Under the pieces are notes generated by a model, which saw nothing but the letters and a program-made list of their open reading frames with translations, made no database searches and was not told the origin of the DNA. Positions 37,967 through 45,977 of a stretch of DNA of 64,000 nucleotides are shown in pieces. Origin of the DNA: Clostridia bacterium (GTDB lineage Bacteria; Bacillota; Clostridia; Saccharofermentanales; Saccharofermentanaceae); assembly GCA_024403775.1 (NCBI GenBank), contig JAKSRE010000001.1, positions 62,001 through 126,000 of the forward strand. The letters are read 5' to 3'. Numbering within the stretch: position 1 is the stretch's first letter; each line of letters opens with the position of its first letter. Position numbers and translations under genes: made by a program.

Positions 37967-38910
37967 TGCTCATATACCTCCTTGCGAAGTAATCTTCCAA
38001 CCAGTGAACCCTCTTCAACTATCGGATAATCTCTGATTGTAAAAAGTATGCCATCAACAGGAGAGGTTATTTTCTCAATTACCTTTCCCGAAAGTGGATT
38101 AATAATCTCACCAATTAAATCGCCTTTGTTAAGCTTCTCCCAGTGTTTAACCTGTGGAATAAAAAGCCCTCCTTCTGCAGCATTAAGATAACTTACATCT
38201 TCATAGTCTCGTGATATGATTGGTTCACGTACTTCTGGCACTTCACCACTCCAGATACCAAGTTCACTCATCATTTTAAAAATTCCATCTACAAGCTGAT
38301 CGCCATATGTCTTGGTTATTCTCATTCCCACACCCATCTCAACTACAAGTGTTGGTGTCCCAATACTGTTAAGACTGTAGGCAAAAGTAGATTCAAGAAC
38401 AGTGCTCGCACCGTGAACCCAGATAAAATCGACGTTGGATTTCTTTGCAATTGGAACAAGCAAATCTTCGTGAAGTTCATTAATTCTAATCTGAGGAATC
38501 TCAGTAAGATAGATATTACTTGCGTGAATATCTACAACGAGATTTGATCCAGATACATCCTTTATTATCTCGGCAGCAAGATATTCAGTCATGTTGCCGT
38601 CAATATTGCCTGGAAAGAGTCTGTTCATGTCCAGGTCAAATGCTGGTATTCCTCTGGTAATTGAATCAATTCCGAGAGGATTCATAGCTGGATAAATATC
38701 TACAATACCAGTTAATTTATCCATGTTTTCTTCTATTCTTCTTGAGAGCTCATAACATACATACTGGCCTTCAAGTTCGTCACCATGAATACCAGTTACG
38801 ATACTTATGCGCTTCAAATTCTTCTTTGCCCCAGCTGGAGCAATTCTGCGCTTTTTAATTGCAAGAACCTCATCTACCGGAAGGGCTACTGATGCGATTG
38901 TCTTTATCAT
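37963..38910 (-). CDS. M14-type carboxypeptidase/deacylase of the AstE/AspA family
   Basis: The 315-residue zinc hydrolase is complete. His42 and Glu45 lie in GIHGDELEGQ, His129 in VVDIHAS, and the catalytic Glu191 in TPTLVVEMG. AFDLDMNRLFPG supplies the substrate-carboxylate Arg region. Family members remove acyl groups from amino acids (aspartoacylase, succinylglutamate desuccinylase) or trim peptides. It lies 18 bp after the transglutaminase gene in an operon with an ATP-grasp ligase. The natural reading is removal or trimming of the product that the ligase builds, which is inference. Confidence 0.88.
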   Translation of the reverse strand: MIKTIASVALPVDEVLAIKKRRIAPAGAKKNLKRISIVTGIHGDELEGQYVCYELSRRIEENMDKLTGIVDIYPAMNPLGIDSITRGIPAFDLDMNRLFPGNIDGNMTEYLAAEIIKDVSGSNLVVDIHASNIYLTEIPQIRINELHEDLLVPIAKKSNVDFIWVHGASTVLESTFAYSLNSIGTPTLVVEMGVGMRITKTYGDQLVDGIFKMMSELGIWSGEVPEVREPIISRDYEDVSYLNAAEGGLFIPQVKHWEKLNKGDLIGEIINPLSGKVIEKITSPVDGILFTIRDYPIVEEGSLVGRLLRKEVYEQ

Positions 38911-38928
38911 CTATTCTCACTCCTGATT

Positions 38929-39714
38929 TTATATTTCTTCTACATTAACTTTTACGGTCTGGGTATGAAGTCCACCACCATGCATGATTCCTCTGTTTAT
39001 CATGCAGTCTCTTGCGTCTCTGCCAACTCCAAGTTTTATATGTTCATTAAGAACTTTTTTGTTATTAGTTGGATCAAGTCCGTACCACTTACCATCAACC
39101 AATATTTCAACCCAGGCATGGCTTTGGCCCTCACCAACAATTAATCCCGTTACATAACGAGCTGGTATGTTTGCAAGATGCATAATAGCAATAAATATAT
39201 GTGCAAAATCCTGACAGACCCCGTGCCCCTGCGCAAATGCTTCTTCTGCAGTAGTATTTAAATCCGTGGTTAATGGTTGATAGTCGTAATCTTCATAAAA
39301 CCTGTTCATCACATAAACAGCCTTATCGTAGTCACTATCAATATCTTTTAGCTGAAGCTTGTTAAAATATTCCGTTATCTTATTTCCAGCTTTATTGAGA
39401 CCATGCGGATGCTTAAATACCATTGAGATATCACTGTTTTCAACCTCATCATAACTACAAAGTCCAACCTCAGCATTGCCAGTAATGTGATAGTAAAACA
39501 TTTTATGAGGAAGCTCATTGCGGCCATAAATCTGATTGTTTTTAAGTCCGTCTTTTCCCAGGCAGTACTTACTTGGCGGCGATAATTCTATCTTTATGTC
39601 AGTAGGAATCTGCCTTAAATTCTGCATAGGAATACACTTAATGGTGTAATTACAAGTCGCCACTTCTTCAGAATAGTCTATTCTCATGTAATAGTCGAAA
39701 TGTAACTTAGTCAT
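38929..39714 (-). CDS. Transglutaminase-like cysteine protease
   Basis: The 261-residue protein has a beta-rich N-terminal domain (1-135, 'bacterial transglutaminase N-terminal'-like) and the papain-fold core. The catalytic triad is visible as Cys in GHGVCQDFAHIFIAIM, His in GQSHAWVEI and Asp in WYGLDPTN. No signal peptide is present, so it acts in the cytoplasm. Proteins of this class are the standard partners of alpha-E and circularly permuted ATP-grasp proteins. They are predicted to cut or transfer peptides, with no settled substrate. Confidence 0.9.
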   Translation of the reverse strand: MTKLHFDYYMRIDYSEEVATCNYTIKCIPMQNLRQIPTDIKIELSPPSKYCLGKDGLKNNQIYGRNELPHKMFYYHITGNAEVGLCSYDEVENSDISMVFKHPHGLNKAGNKITEYFNKLQLKDIDSDYDKAVYVMNRFYEDYDYQPLTTDLNTTAEEAFAQGHGVCQDFAHIFIAIMHLANIPARYVTGLIVGEGQSHAWVEILVDGKWYGLDPTNNKKVLNEHIKLGVGRDARDCMINRGIMHGGGLHTQTVKVNVEEI

Positions 39715-39727
39715 CTAATACCCTCCA

Positions 39728-40390
39728 TCAGAAGATGGTTTCCACCTTATTTACCAATTCGTAGTAATCAAAGTCTGACTGAGTAACCAGACTGTGAATT
39801 GACTCAATCTTGCATTTATCATAGTCAAGTCCAGTCTTCTCGATACGGGCAATCATGCGGTCTACCTGACGCTCGAGTTCTTTACGTGACTGTCCAAGTC
39901 TTGCATACATGTCAATTCGCTCGATTCTCTTACCAGCCTTGATGATATTACGAATGTTATCGCTGTCTATCTGGTCATCTACCGTTCCATAGAAAGCGAG
40001 GATGTTATCGTTTACCTTCTGAAGTGCAACAAGCGTTGAAGTACTTGTTGCAGCTTTATTCATCTCATAAATTGCGAGCTGGATATATGCCAAAGCCTCA
40101 GAACCAATACTCTCACGAAGCACAATTGCATTATTATAAGCCTTGTTAAGATTGCTAATAATTGAATCTGAATTCTCCGCATCAAAAGGATATCTTTTAA
40201 GAAAATCATCCTTATCGATATAGATATTAGGAATATCTATGTCTTTGCAGAAATTAATATAGTTGTCATTACTTCTGTCGATCATTTTGTCGTAACTCTT
40301 AAAAAACAGATTAAGAGTAGTATAAACTCGCTCTGTATATCTTCCGAGCCACAATAAACGATCAGCCTGCTCTATCGAGATAATACCCAT
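39728..40390 (-). CDS. Alpha-E domain protein
   Basis: The 220-residue all-helical protein starts with SIEQADRLLWLGRYTERVYTTLNLF, the hallmark of the alpha-E family, normally written as an RLFWLGRYxERAE-type motif. It is shorter than many members (about 300). The Arg/Glu-rich helices are predicted to bind or orient the substrate for the ATP-grasp and transglutaminase partners. Its start overlaps the ATP-grasp gene by 19 bp. Confidence 0.88.
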   Translation of the reverse strand: MGIISIEQADRLLWLGRYTERVYTTLNLFFKSYDKMIDRSNDNYINFCKDIDIPNIYIDKDDFLKRYPFDAENSDSIISNLNKAYNNAIVLRESIGSEALAYIQLAIYEMNKAATSTSTLVALQKVNDNILAFYGTVDDQIDSDNIRNIIKAGKRIERIDMYARLGQSRKELERQVDRMIARIEKTGLDYDKCKIESIHSLVTQSDFDYYELVNKVETIF

Positions 40391-41691
40391 GTGTCTTTAA
40401 AACCTCCGCCCTGTGATGAATTAACAATGAATGAATCTGGATTACGAGAGAATCTGGTAAGACCACTTTTCCAGACAAGTGGTTCGTCTGCCATAAGAAC
40501 AAACGCTCTCAAATCCGCCTTACGTGGTACCTGCTCATTCTTATCAATAATATCGAGATCCTGGAAATCAATAACTTCCTGTGCAATAAATCTTCTAGGC
40601 TCCTTGCGAAGAAGCTCTAAGAAATCCGCCTTCTGCTCTTTTGTCATCTTATTACCAAAAACAACGCCATAGCCGCCTGCCTCTGCAACGTCCTTAAGTA
40701 CAAGATTGTCAAAATTATCAATAACATACTTGTAATCGTCTTCATAGAAAGGCAAATAAGTTGGGGCATTATTAAGTATTGGTTCCTCACCGAGATAGTA
40801 TTTAATCATTTTCGGAACAAAATAATAAATTCCCTTATCGTCTGCTACTCCGTTGCCAGGAGCATTCATGAGTGCCACATTACCCTTGCGGAATACATCG
40901 TAAATATGAGGAATTCCGATTAAGGACTCTGGATTAAAATTCATTGGATCAAGGTACTCATCAGAAATTCTTCTGTATACCACACCAACTCTCTCAAGTT
41001 CTCCTGTTGCGGTCTTAAAGTAAAGCTTATCGTCCTTTACCTCAAGTTCAGAACCATTAACCAAGTGGCATCCTGTCTTCTCTGCAAGGAAGCTGTGCTC
41101 AAAATAAGCTGCATTATACCTTCCTGGAGTAAGGATAACTGTATGTCCTCCGACATTAACGTTGTCCATAGTTCTTCTCAAAAGTTCAGCATAATCTCGA
41201 TTCTCTTCTACTTTAAGATTCGCGAAAGTCTCTGGTGAAGAACGTCTGCAAAATTCTCTCGCAATCATCGGATAGGATGCTCCAGATGGAACTCTTAAGT
41301 TATCCTCAAGTATGTACCATACTCCGTCTTTACCTTTAACAAGATCTATTCCAGATATATGTGAATAGATATCTTTAATAGGTGCTACGCCTTCGCACTC
41401 AAGCATATATCCACTTGAAGCAAAGATAAAATCCTCAGGCACAACCCCGTCTTTTACAATCTGCTTTTTGCTGTATATATCCTTCAAAAACAGGTTGAGT
41501 GCTACAACTCGCTGCTTTAAGCCCTTCTCCAAATACTCAAATTCATCAGCCTCAATAATTCTTGGAATAGCATCAAAAGGAAAAAGCTGTTCATGAAACG
41601 TATTATTCTTATAAATTCCGAATTTTACACCATATCTGGCGAGAAGTTCATTCACCGTATCAGTGTGTTCAAGAAGACTTAATCTCTCCAT
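40372..41691 (-). CDS. Circularly permuted ATP-grasp type 2 protein
   Basis: The 439-residue protein has the family signature at both ends: VWYILEDNLRVPSGASYPMIARE in the middle and KADLRAFVLMADEPLVWKSGLTRF plus VNSSQGGGFKDTWVL at the C-terminus. DGVVPEDFIFASSGY is typical of the N-terminal region. The family is predicted to ligate amino acids or peptides by forming an acyl-phosphate, but no member has a settled substrate to my knowledge. It is the first gene of a five-gene operon preceded by the two-hairpin leader that also precedes citrate synthase. GGAG lies before the ATG. Confidence 0.9.
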   Translation of the reverse strand: MERLSLLEHTDTVNELLARYGVKFGIYKNNTFHEQLFPFDAIPRIIEADEFEYLEKGLKQRVVALNLFLKDIYSKKQIVKDGVVPEDFIFASSGYMLECEGVAPIKDIYSHISGIDLVKGKDGVWYILEDNLRVPSGASYPMIAREFCRRSSPETFANLKVEENRDYAELLRRTMDNVNVGGHTVILTPGRYNAAYFEHSFLAEKTGCHLVNGSELEVKDDKLYFKTATGELERVGVVYRRISDEYLDPMNFNPESLIGIPHIYDVFRKGNVALMNAPGNGVADDKGIYYFVPKMIKYYLGEEPILNNAPTYLPFYEDDYKYVIDNFDNLVLKDVAEAGGYGVVFGNKMTKEQKADFLELLRKEPRRFIAQEVIDFQDLDIIDKNEQVPRKADLRAFVLMADEPLVWKSGLTRFSRNPDSFIVNSSQGGGFKDTWVLSR

Positions 41692-41727
41692 TGTTACTCT
41701 CCTTTGTCATAATATTTAATAAACAAA

Positions 41728-41818
41728 AAAGGCGCCTGGGTGTAACCATCCAAACGCCTTTGTTTATCATTTCAGTAAATACAAAAAGGAGCTCACTTCG
41801 TTAGAAGTAAACTCCTTT
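41728..41818 (-). promoter_or_regulatory. Two-hairpin leader A (ATP-grasp operon)
   Basis: In the RNA, hairpin 1 pairs 41805-41818 with 41785-41798 (14 bp including two G-U pairs) and is followed by a U-rich run. Hairpin 2 (41728-41761) pairs about 12 bp, again with G-U pairs, and is followed by a U run. Both resemble intrinsic terminators placed before the coding region. The copy at 45741-45837 keeps both stems while exchanging G-U and Watson-Crick pairs, so the folds are under selection. Confidence 0.75.
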
Positions 41819-41832
41819 GTTCTTATGAAGAG

Positions 41833-41860
41833 ATAATACTACAATTTGCGTATTTTTCAA
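41833..41860 (-). promoter_or_regulatory. Sigma-A promoter of the ATP-grasp operon
   Basis: On the minus strand TTGAAA (41855-41860) and TATTAT (41833-41838) are 16 bp apart. The expected start is near 41826, about 135 nt before the ATG. The citrate synthase promoter has the same box, the same 16-bp spacing and the same ACTATTGAAAAA context. Confidence 0.7.
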
Positions 41861-41895
41861 TAGTGTTTCGCGAAAATCAAATAAATTTTACCACA

Positions 41896-43116
41896 TTATC
41901 TGTAAGGAAAAGGTTCATACATCTTTCTTACTCTCCTTACTACCTCATTTGCATCATCCTCATGAATAACCACATCATAGTGGCCTTCAACAGTACCAAA
42001 TGCGATAGACTTTTGTATTCCGAGAAGATTCTTAAGATATAAGAGCATATTTTCTTTACATGCATCTTTGTTATATATCTTGGTATAAGAATAACCAACA
42101 TAATCCTTAGACTTATAGGTTACTATTCTTAATTTATCAGCATATGGAAGATTAGAAATAACACTATTAAACTTCTCCACCTTGTCAGACTTATCAAGAA
42201 TCATAAAGTAAATTACATTCTCATTTTCTGACAGGTCCTTTTTAATATAGTTACGATATGGAGATATCTTAAGATTACGGACCATACCAAGGTTAACCGA
42301 ATCACTCATGTCACCATAATAAATGATAAGCACATCATCAATAACCACATTGGTATACCAGCAAAGCCCAGACTTCTTTATATGGCCAAACAAATCCATA
42401 GATAGATTATCATCTATACTTATCACCTTAAGAAACTCATTAGTTTTTGTATCATACAAAACCGCACCATCCATAGCTATTACAGGAAGCTTTAGTCTTA
42501 CATCTCTTAATGGCTCAATAAGTGAAGCAGGTGTTCTTATGGTAGATACAGTAAACTTCATACCACTATCAATCATTCGGTTAAGTTCCACCTTACTAAA
42601 CGGACTTAACATCTCATCTTTATTTAGAAGCGTATCATCCAAACCCGATACAAAGAGAGTCTCTTTATCAGGATTAAGACAGATATGAGCATTATTAATG
42701 GTAAAGCCAATAACAATACCTATTATCGTATCAAGAAATCTGTTCCAAACAAAAAGATATGGATTCACATCAAGCACATGATTTACAACTATGCTTAAGA
42801 AAACTACACACGAGAAATAAGACGCCTGCTTTTTGTTAAGTAAAACAGTCGTATATAGCACAAGTAAAATCCCTATTGGCACCATCAAGGCTTCAATTCT
42901 GATAGAAGGATAAATAAGTAAATAAACAAGTCCAAAAACAGCTCCCACGCAGGTTCCAACTATTCGCTGGGTTGCATTATTACGAGTATTACTTCGATAC
43001 ATCTGAATACACCACAATGCAGCAAGTTGGGAATAAAAAACTATACCAGAACCGCCTCGCAGCATGTTAACCAGATAACACACTGCGATGGCGATAGATG
43101 ATTTTACTATTCTCAT
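41896..43116 (-). CDS. FUSC-type membrane domain fused to a degenerate HAD domain
   Basis: About 406 residues. Residues 1-145 form an aromatic-acid-exporter/FUSC-like membrane domain (MRIVKSSIAIAVCYLVNMLR and six helices). Residues about 152-406 look like a Cof-type HAD domain. The nucleophile motif reads SGLDDTLL, with Gly158 in place of the first Asp. The usual GDxxND box is replaced by FGTVEGHYDVV. Phosphatase activity is therefore unlikely, and a ligand-sensing role is possible. I chose the ATG at 43116; the frame is open 24 codons further into icd, which would create a 50-bp overlap. It is the third gene after citrate synthase and icd. Confidence 0.78.
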   Translation of the reverse strand: MRIVKSSIAIAVCYLVNMLRGGSGIVFYSQLAALWCIQMYRSNTRNNATQRIVGTCVGAVFGLVYLLIYPSIRIEALMVPIGILLVLYTTVLLNKKQASYFSCVVFLSIVVNHVLDVNPYLFVWNRFLDTIIGIVIGFTINNAHICLNPDKETLFVSGLDDTLLNKDEMLSPFSKVELNRMIDSGMKFTVSTIRTPASLIEPLRDVRLKLPVIAMDGAVLYDTKTNEFLKVISIDDNLSMDLFGHIKKSGLCWYTNVVIDDVLIIYYGDMSDSVNLGMVRNLKISPYRNYIKKDLSENENVIYFMILDKSDKVEKFNSVISNLPYADKLRIVTYKSKDYVGYSYTKIYNKDACKENMLLYLKNLLGIQKSIAFGTVEGHYDVVIHEDDANEVVRRVRKMYEPFPYR

Positions 43117-43138
43117 TCCTATTCCAGGAATATTGAAC

Positions 43139-44347
43139 TTAAAGTTTCTTCTCAAGCGTCTCACGGATAGCCTTAATAAAATCCTCACTATTAAGAACTG
43201 TCACGTCCTTAATATCTGTAATAAGAGCAAGATCCTTTGTCATCTTGCCAGATTCAATCGTACTAAGAGTTGCCTCCTCGAGCTTATCAGCAAAAGCGCA
43301 AAGCTCTTCAATGCCATCAAGTTCACCTCTCTTACGAAGTGCGCCAGTCCATGCAAAGATAGTTGCAACTGAGTTAGTTGAAGTCTCTTCACCCTTAAGA
43401 TGCTTATAGTAATGTCTCTGAACTGTACCATGTGCAGCCTCATATTCATAAACGCCTGTAGGTGATACAAGTACAGATGTCATCATGGCAAGTGAACCAC
43501 AAGCTGAAGATACCATGTCACTCATTACATCACCGTCATAGTTCTTACAAGCCCAGATGAATCCACCTTTGGCCTTCATTACACGTGCTACGGCATCATC
43601 AATCAGAGTATAGAAATATTCAATACCTGCTTCATCAAAACGTTTCTTGTACTCATTTTCGAAGATTTCCTGGAAAATATCCTTGAAATTGTGGTCGTAT
43701 ACTTTGGAGATTGTATCCTTTGTTGCAAACCATACGTCCTGCTTGGTATCAAGTGCATAATTGAAGCAGGATCTTGCAAAGCTCTCAATTGACTTATCCT
43801 TGTTATGGATGCCCTGAATGATACCAGGTCCGTCAAAATCCATAATTGTCTTTCTGATTACCTGACCGTCACTTCCTGTAAATACAAGTTCTGCCTTACC
43901 ACTTCCAGGCACCTTAATCTCGGTATTTTTGTAAACATCACCATAAGCATGACGGGCAAGAGTTATTGGCTTCTCCCAGTTTTTTACACAGGGATTAATA
44001 CCCTGAACCTTAATTGGAGCTCTGAAAACAGTTCCGTCCAGCATTGCACGAATTGTTCCGTTAGGTGATTTCCACATCTCCTTAAGATTATATTCTGTCA
44101 TACGGGCAGCATTTGGAGTAATTGTGGCACACTTTACAGCAACACCATACTTCATTGTAGCGTTAGCTGAATCAATAGTAACCTGATCGTTTGTCTCATT
44201 ACGATACTCAAGGCCAAGGTCATAATACTCAGTATTAAGATCAATAAAAGGAAGCAAAAGTTCATCCTTAATAATCTTCCAGAGAACTCTTGTCATCTCA
44301 TCTCCGTCCATCTCAACAAGTGGGGTTGTCATCTTAATTTTAGTCAT
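43139..44347 (-). CDS. icd: Isocitrate dehydrogenase (NADP-dependent)
   Basis: The enzyme oxidises isocitrate to 2-oxoglutarate. The protein has about 402 residues and belongs to the eukaryote-like subfamily (start [71 protein letters not shown]). The start at 44347 has GGAG 7 nt upstream. It follows the citrate synthase gene by 24 bp. The two, with an aconitase encoded elsewhere, make 2-oxoglutarate for glutamate synthesis in organisms with an incomplete TCA cycle. Confidence 0.95.
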   Translation of the reverse strand: MTKIKMTTPLVEMDGDEMTRVLWKIIKDELLLPFIDLNTEYYDLGLEYRNETNDQVTIDSANATMKYGVAVKCATITPNAARMTEYNLKEMWKSPNGTIRAMLDGTVFRAPIKVQGINPCVKNWEKPITLARHAYGDVYKNTEIKVPGSGKAELVFTGSDGQVIRKTIMDFDGPGIIQGIHNKDKSIESFARSCFNYALDTKQDVWFATKDTISKVYDHNFKDIFQEIFENEYKKRFDEAGIEYFYTLIDDAVARVMKAKGGFIWACKNYDGDVMSDMVSSACGSLAMMTSVLVSPTGVYEYEAAHGTVQRHYYKHLKGEETSTNSVATIFAWTGALRKRGELDGIEELCAFADKLEEATLSTIESGKMTKDLALITDIKDVTVLNSEDFIKAIRETLEKKL

Positions 44348-44371
44348 ATATATTCTCCTGTTCATTTAAAA

Positions 44372-45709
44372 TTATCTGTTTTCCATGCCTGTAAACTCAA
44401 CATGCTGGCCAACATACTTATACGCTGGTCTTATTATCTTATTTCCGTTAAGAAGTTCTTCTAAGCGGTGAGCACACCAGCCTGGAATTCTGGCAATGGC
44501 AAAAATCGGAGTAAACATCTCCTCTGGAATATCAAGCATCGAATACAAAAATCCACTATAGAAGTCAACATTGGCACACACATTTTTATAGACCTTGTGC
44601 TTTTCCATGATTAACTTTCCTGCGATTTTTTCCACTCTGTCATAGAGCATAAATTCTTCCATCAATCCCTTCTCTTCTGCAAGACTTCTCGCACATTCCT
44701 TAAGGATAACCTCTCTAGGGTCAGACAGGGTGTATACCGCATGTCCCATACCATAAATAAGACCTGAATTATCAAAAGCTTCCTTGGCAAGAATCTTATA
44801 AAGATAATTAGTTATCTCTTCTTCATTGTTCCAGTCACTAATATGCTCTTTTATATCTCGGAACATATTTAATACCTTAAGATTGGCACCACCATGTCTT
44901 GGTCCCTTAAGAGAACCAATTGAAGCTGATATCGATGAATATGTATCTGTTCCTGAAGAAGACACAACATGAGTTGTAAATGTTGAATTATTACCTCCAC
45001 CATGTTCTGCATGAAGGATAAGTGCAATATCAAGAACTCTGGCTTCAAGCTCTGTATATAGTCCGTCATTTCTAAGCATATGAAGAATATTTTCAGCAAG
45101 TGATCTTCCCCTATGCGGATTACGGATAAGAAGATTCTTATCCATTCTGAAATGACAATAAGACTGATAAGAATATACGGCAATAAGAGGAAGCTTATTT
45201 ATAAGTTCCAGTGCCTGCCTTAAGACATTTTCAGGATCAATATCATCAGGATTCTCATCGTAAGTATATAAAGTAAGAACGCATCTTTGCATGGCATTCA
45301 TAATGCTGGCGTTTGAAGCCTTCATTACAACATCTCTTACAAATCTGTTCTGGAGATTTTGCATATCCCACATTGCTTCAAGGAAATAATCCAGTTCCTC
45401 CTTAGTAGGAAGTTTTCCAAACAGCAAAAGGTAAATCGTCTCTTCAAATCCATACTTAAGGCCATCTAAACCATCGATTAAATCCTTTACATCTACACCT
45501 TGATAATATAGATGTCCATCTATAGGTATTCTCTCGCCGTCTTTTTCTTCAAAGGCAATAACATCAGAAATCTCAGTAAGTCCTGTCAAAACTCCTTTTC
45601 CTGTTGAATCTCTCAGGCCTCTTTTTACATCATATTTTGTGTAAAGCTCTTTGTCGATTCTGTGGTTTTTCAATAATTCCTCTCGAAAAATGTCCATATA
45701 ATCTTCCAT
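44372..45709 (-). CDS. Citrate synthase
   Basis: About 445 residues, condensing acetyl-CoA and oxaloacetate. The catalytic region includes the first His in LHAEHGGGNNSTFTTHVVSSSGTD, a second in GMGHAVYTLSDPRE, and the Asp in ANVDFYSGFLYSMLDIPEEMFTPIFAIARIPGW. The N-terminal extension and the YYQGVDVKDLIDGL segment fit the clostridial type. The ATG at 45709 has GGAGG 7 nt upstream. A two-hairpin leader with its own promoter precedes it. Confidence 0.95.
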   Translation of the reverse strand: MEDYMDIFREELLKNHRIDKELYTKYDVKRGLRDSTGKGVLTGLTEISDVIAFEEKDGERIPIDGHLYYQGVDVKDLIDGLDGLKYGFEETIYLLLFGKLPTKEELDYFLEAMWDMQNLQNRFVRDVVMKASNASIMNAMQRCVLTLYTYDENPDDIDPENVLRQALELINKLPLIAVYSYQSYCHFRMDKNLLIRNPHRGRSLAENILHMLRNDGLYTELEARVLDIALILHAEHGGGNNSTFTTHVVSSSGTDTYSSISASIGSLKGPRHGGANLKVLNMFRDIKEHISDWNNEEEITNYLYKILAKEAFDNSGLIYGMGHAVYTLSDPREVILKECARSLAEEKGLMEEFMLYDRVEKIAGKLIMEKHKVYKNVCANVDFYSGFLYSMLDIPEEMFTPIFAIARIPGWCAHRLEELLNGNKIIRPAYKYVGQHVEFTGMENR

Positions 45710-45740
45710 TACTCTACCTCCAATAATTAATTTCCAAATA

Positions 45741-45837
45741 AACAAGGCGTTCAGATCAACTCCGAACGCCTTTGTTCAATATGGACACACACATTTATCA
45801 AAAAAATAAGGAGTTCACTTCAAAAAGTGAACTCCTT
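45741..45837 (-). promoter_or_regulatory. Two-hairpin leader B (citrate synthase-icd operon)
   Basis: Hairpin 1 (45808-45820 with 45825-45837) is a perfect 13-bp stem followed leftward by a U-rich run. Hairpin 2 (45741-45775) has a GGCGTTC/GAACGCC core extended by AACAA/TTGTT. Order, spacing and distance to the ATG match leader A. As both hairpins look like terminators inside the 5' untranslated region, regulated read-through is a reasonable model. Confidence 0.75.
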
Positions 45838-45853
45838 TGCTCTTGATACGCAT

Positions 45854-45881
45854 ATATTACTATAAATAAAACTTTTTTCAA
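45854..45881 (-). promoter_or_regulatory. Sigma-A promoter of the citrate synthase operon
   Basis: Minus-strand TTGAAA (45876-45881) and TAATAT (45854-45859) are 16 bp apart. The expected transcription start is near 45847. Confidence 0.7.
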
Positions 45882-45923
45882 TAGTATGAATTGAATAAAT
45901 TGCTACTGAATTATTAATATAAA

Positions 45924-45949
45924 AATCGTCCCCCTTACGAGAGACGATT
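45924..45949 (-). terminator. Intrinsic terminator of the HerA-like gene
   Basis: The stem AATCGTC/GACGATT (45924-45930 with 45943-45949) is followed leftward by a U5 tract. It isolates the HerA-like gene from the citrate synthase operon. Confidence 0.75.
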
Positions 45950-45977
45950 ATAAAAAGCATTATTTTGGTTCTAAACA

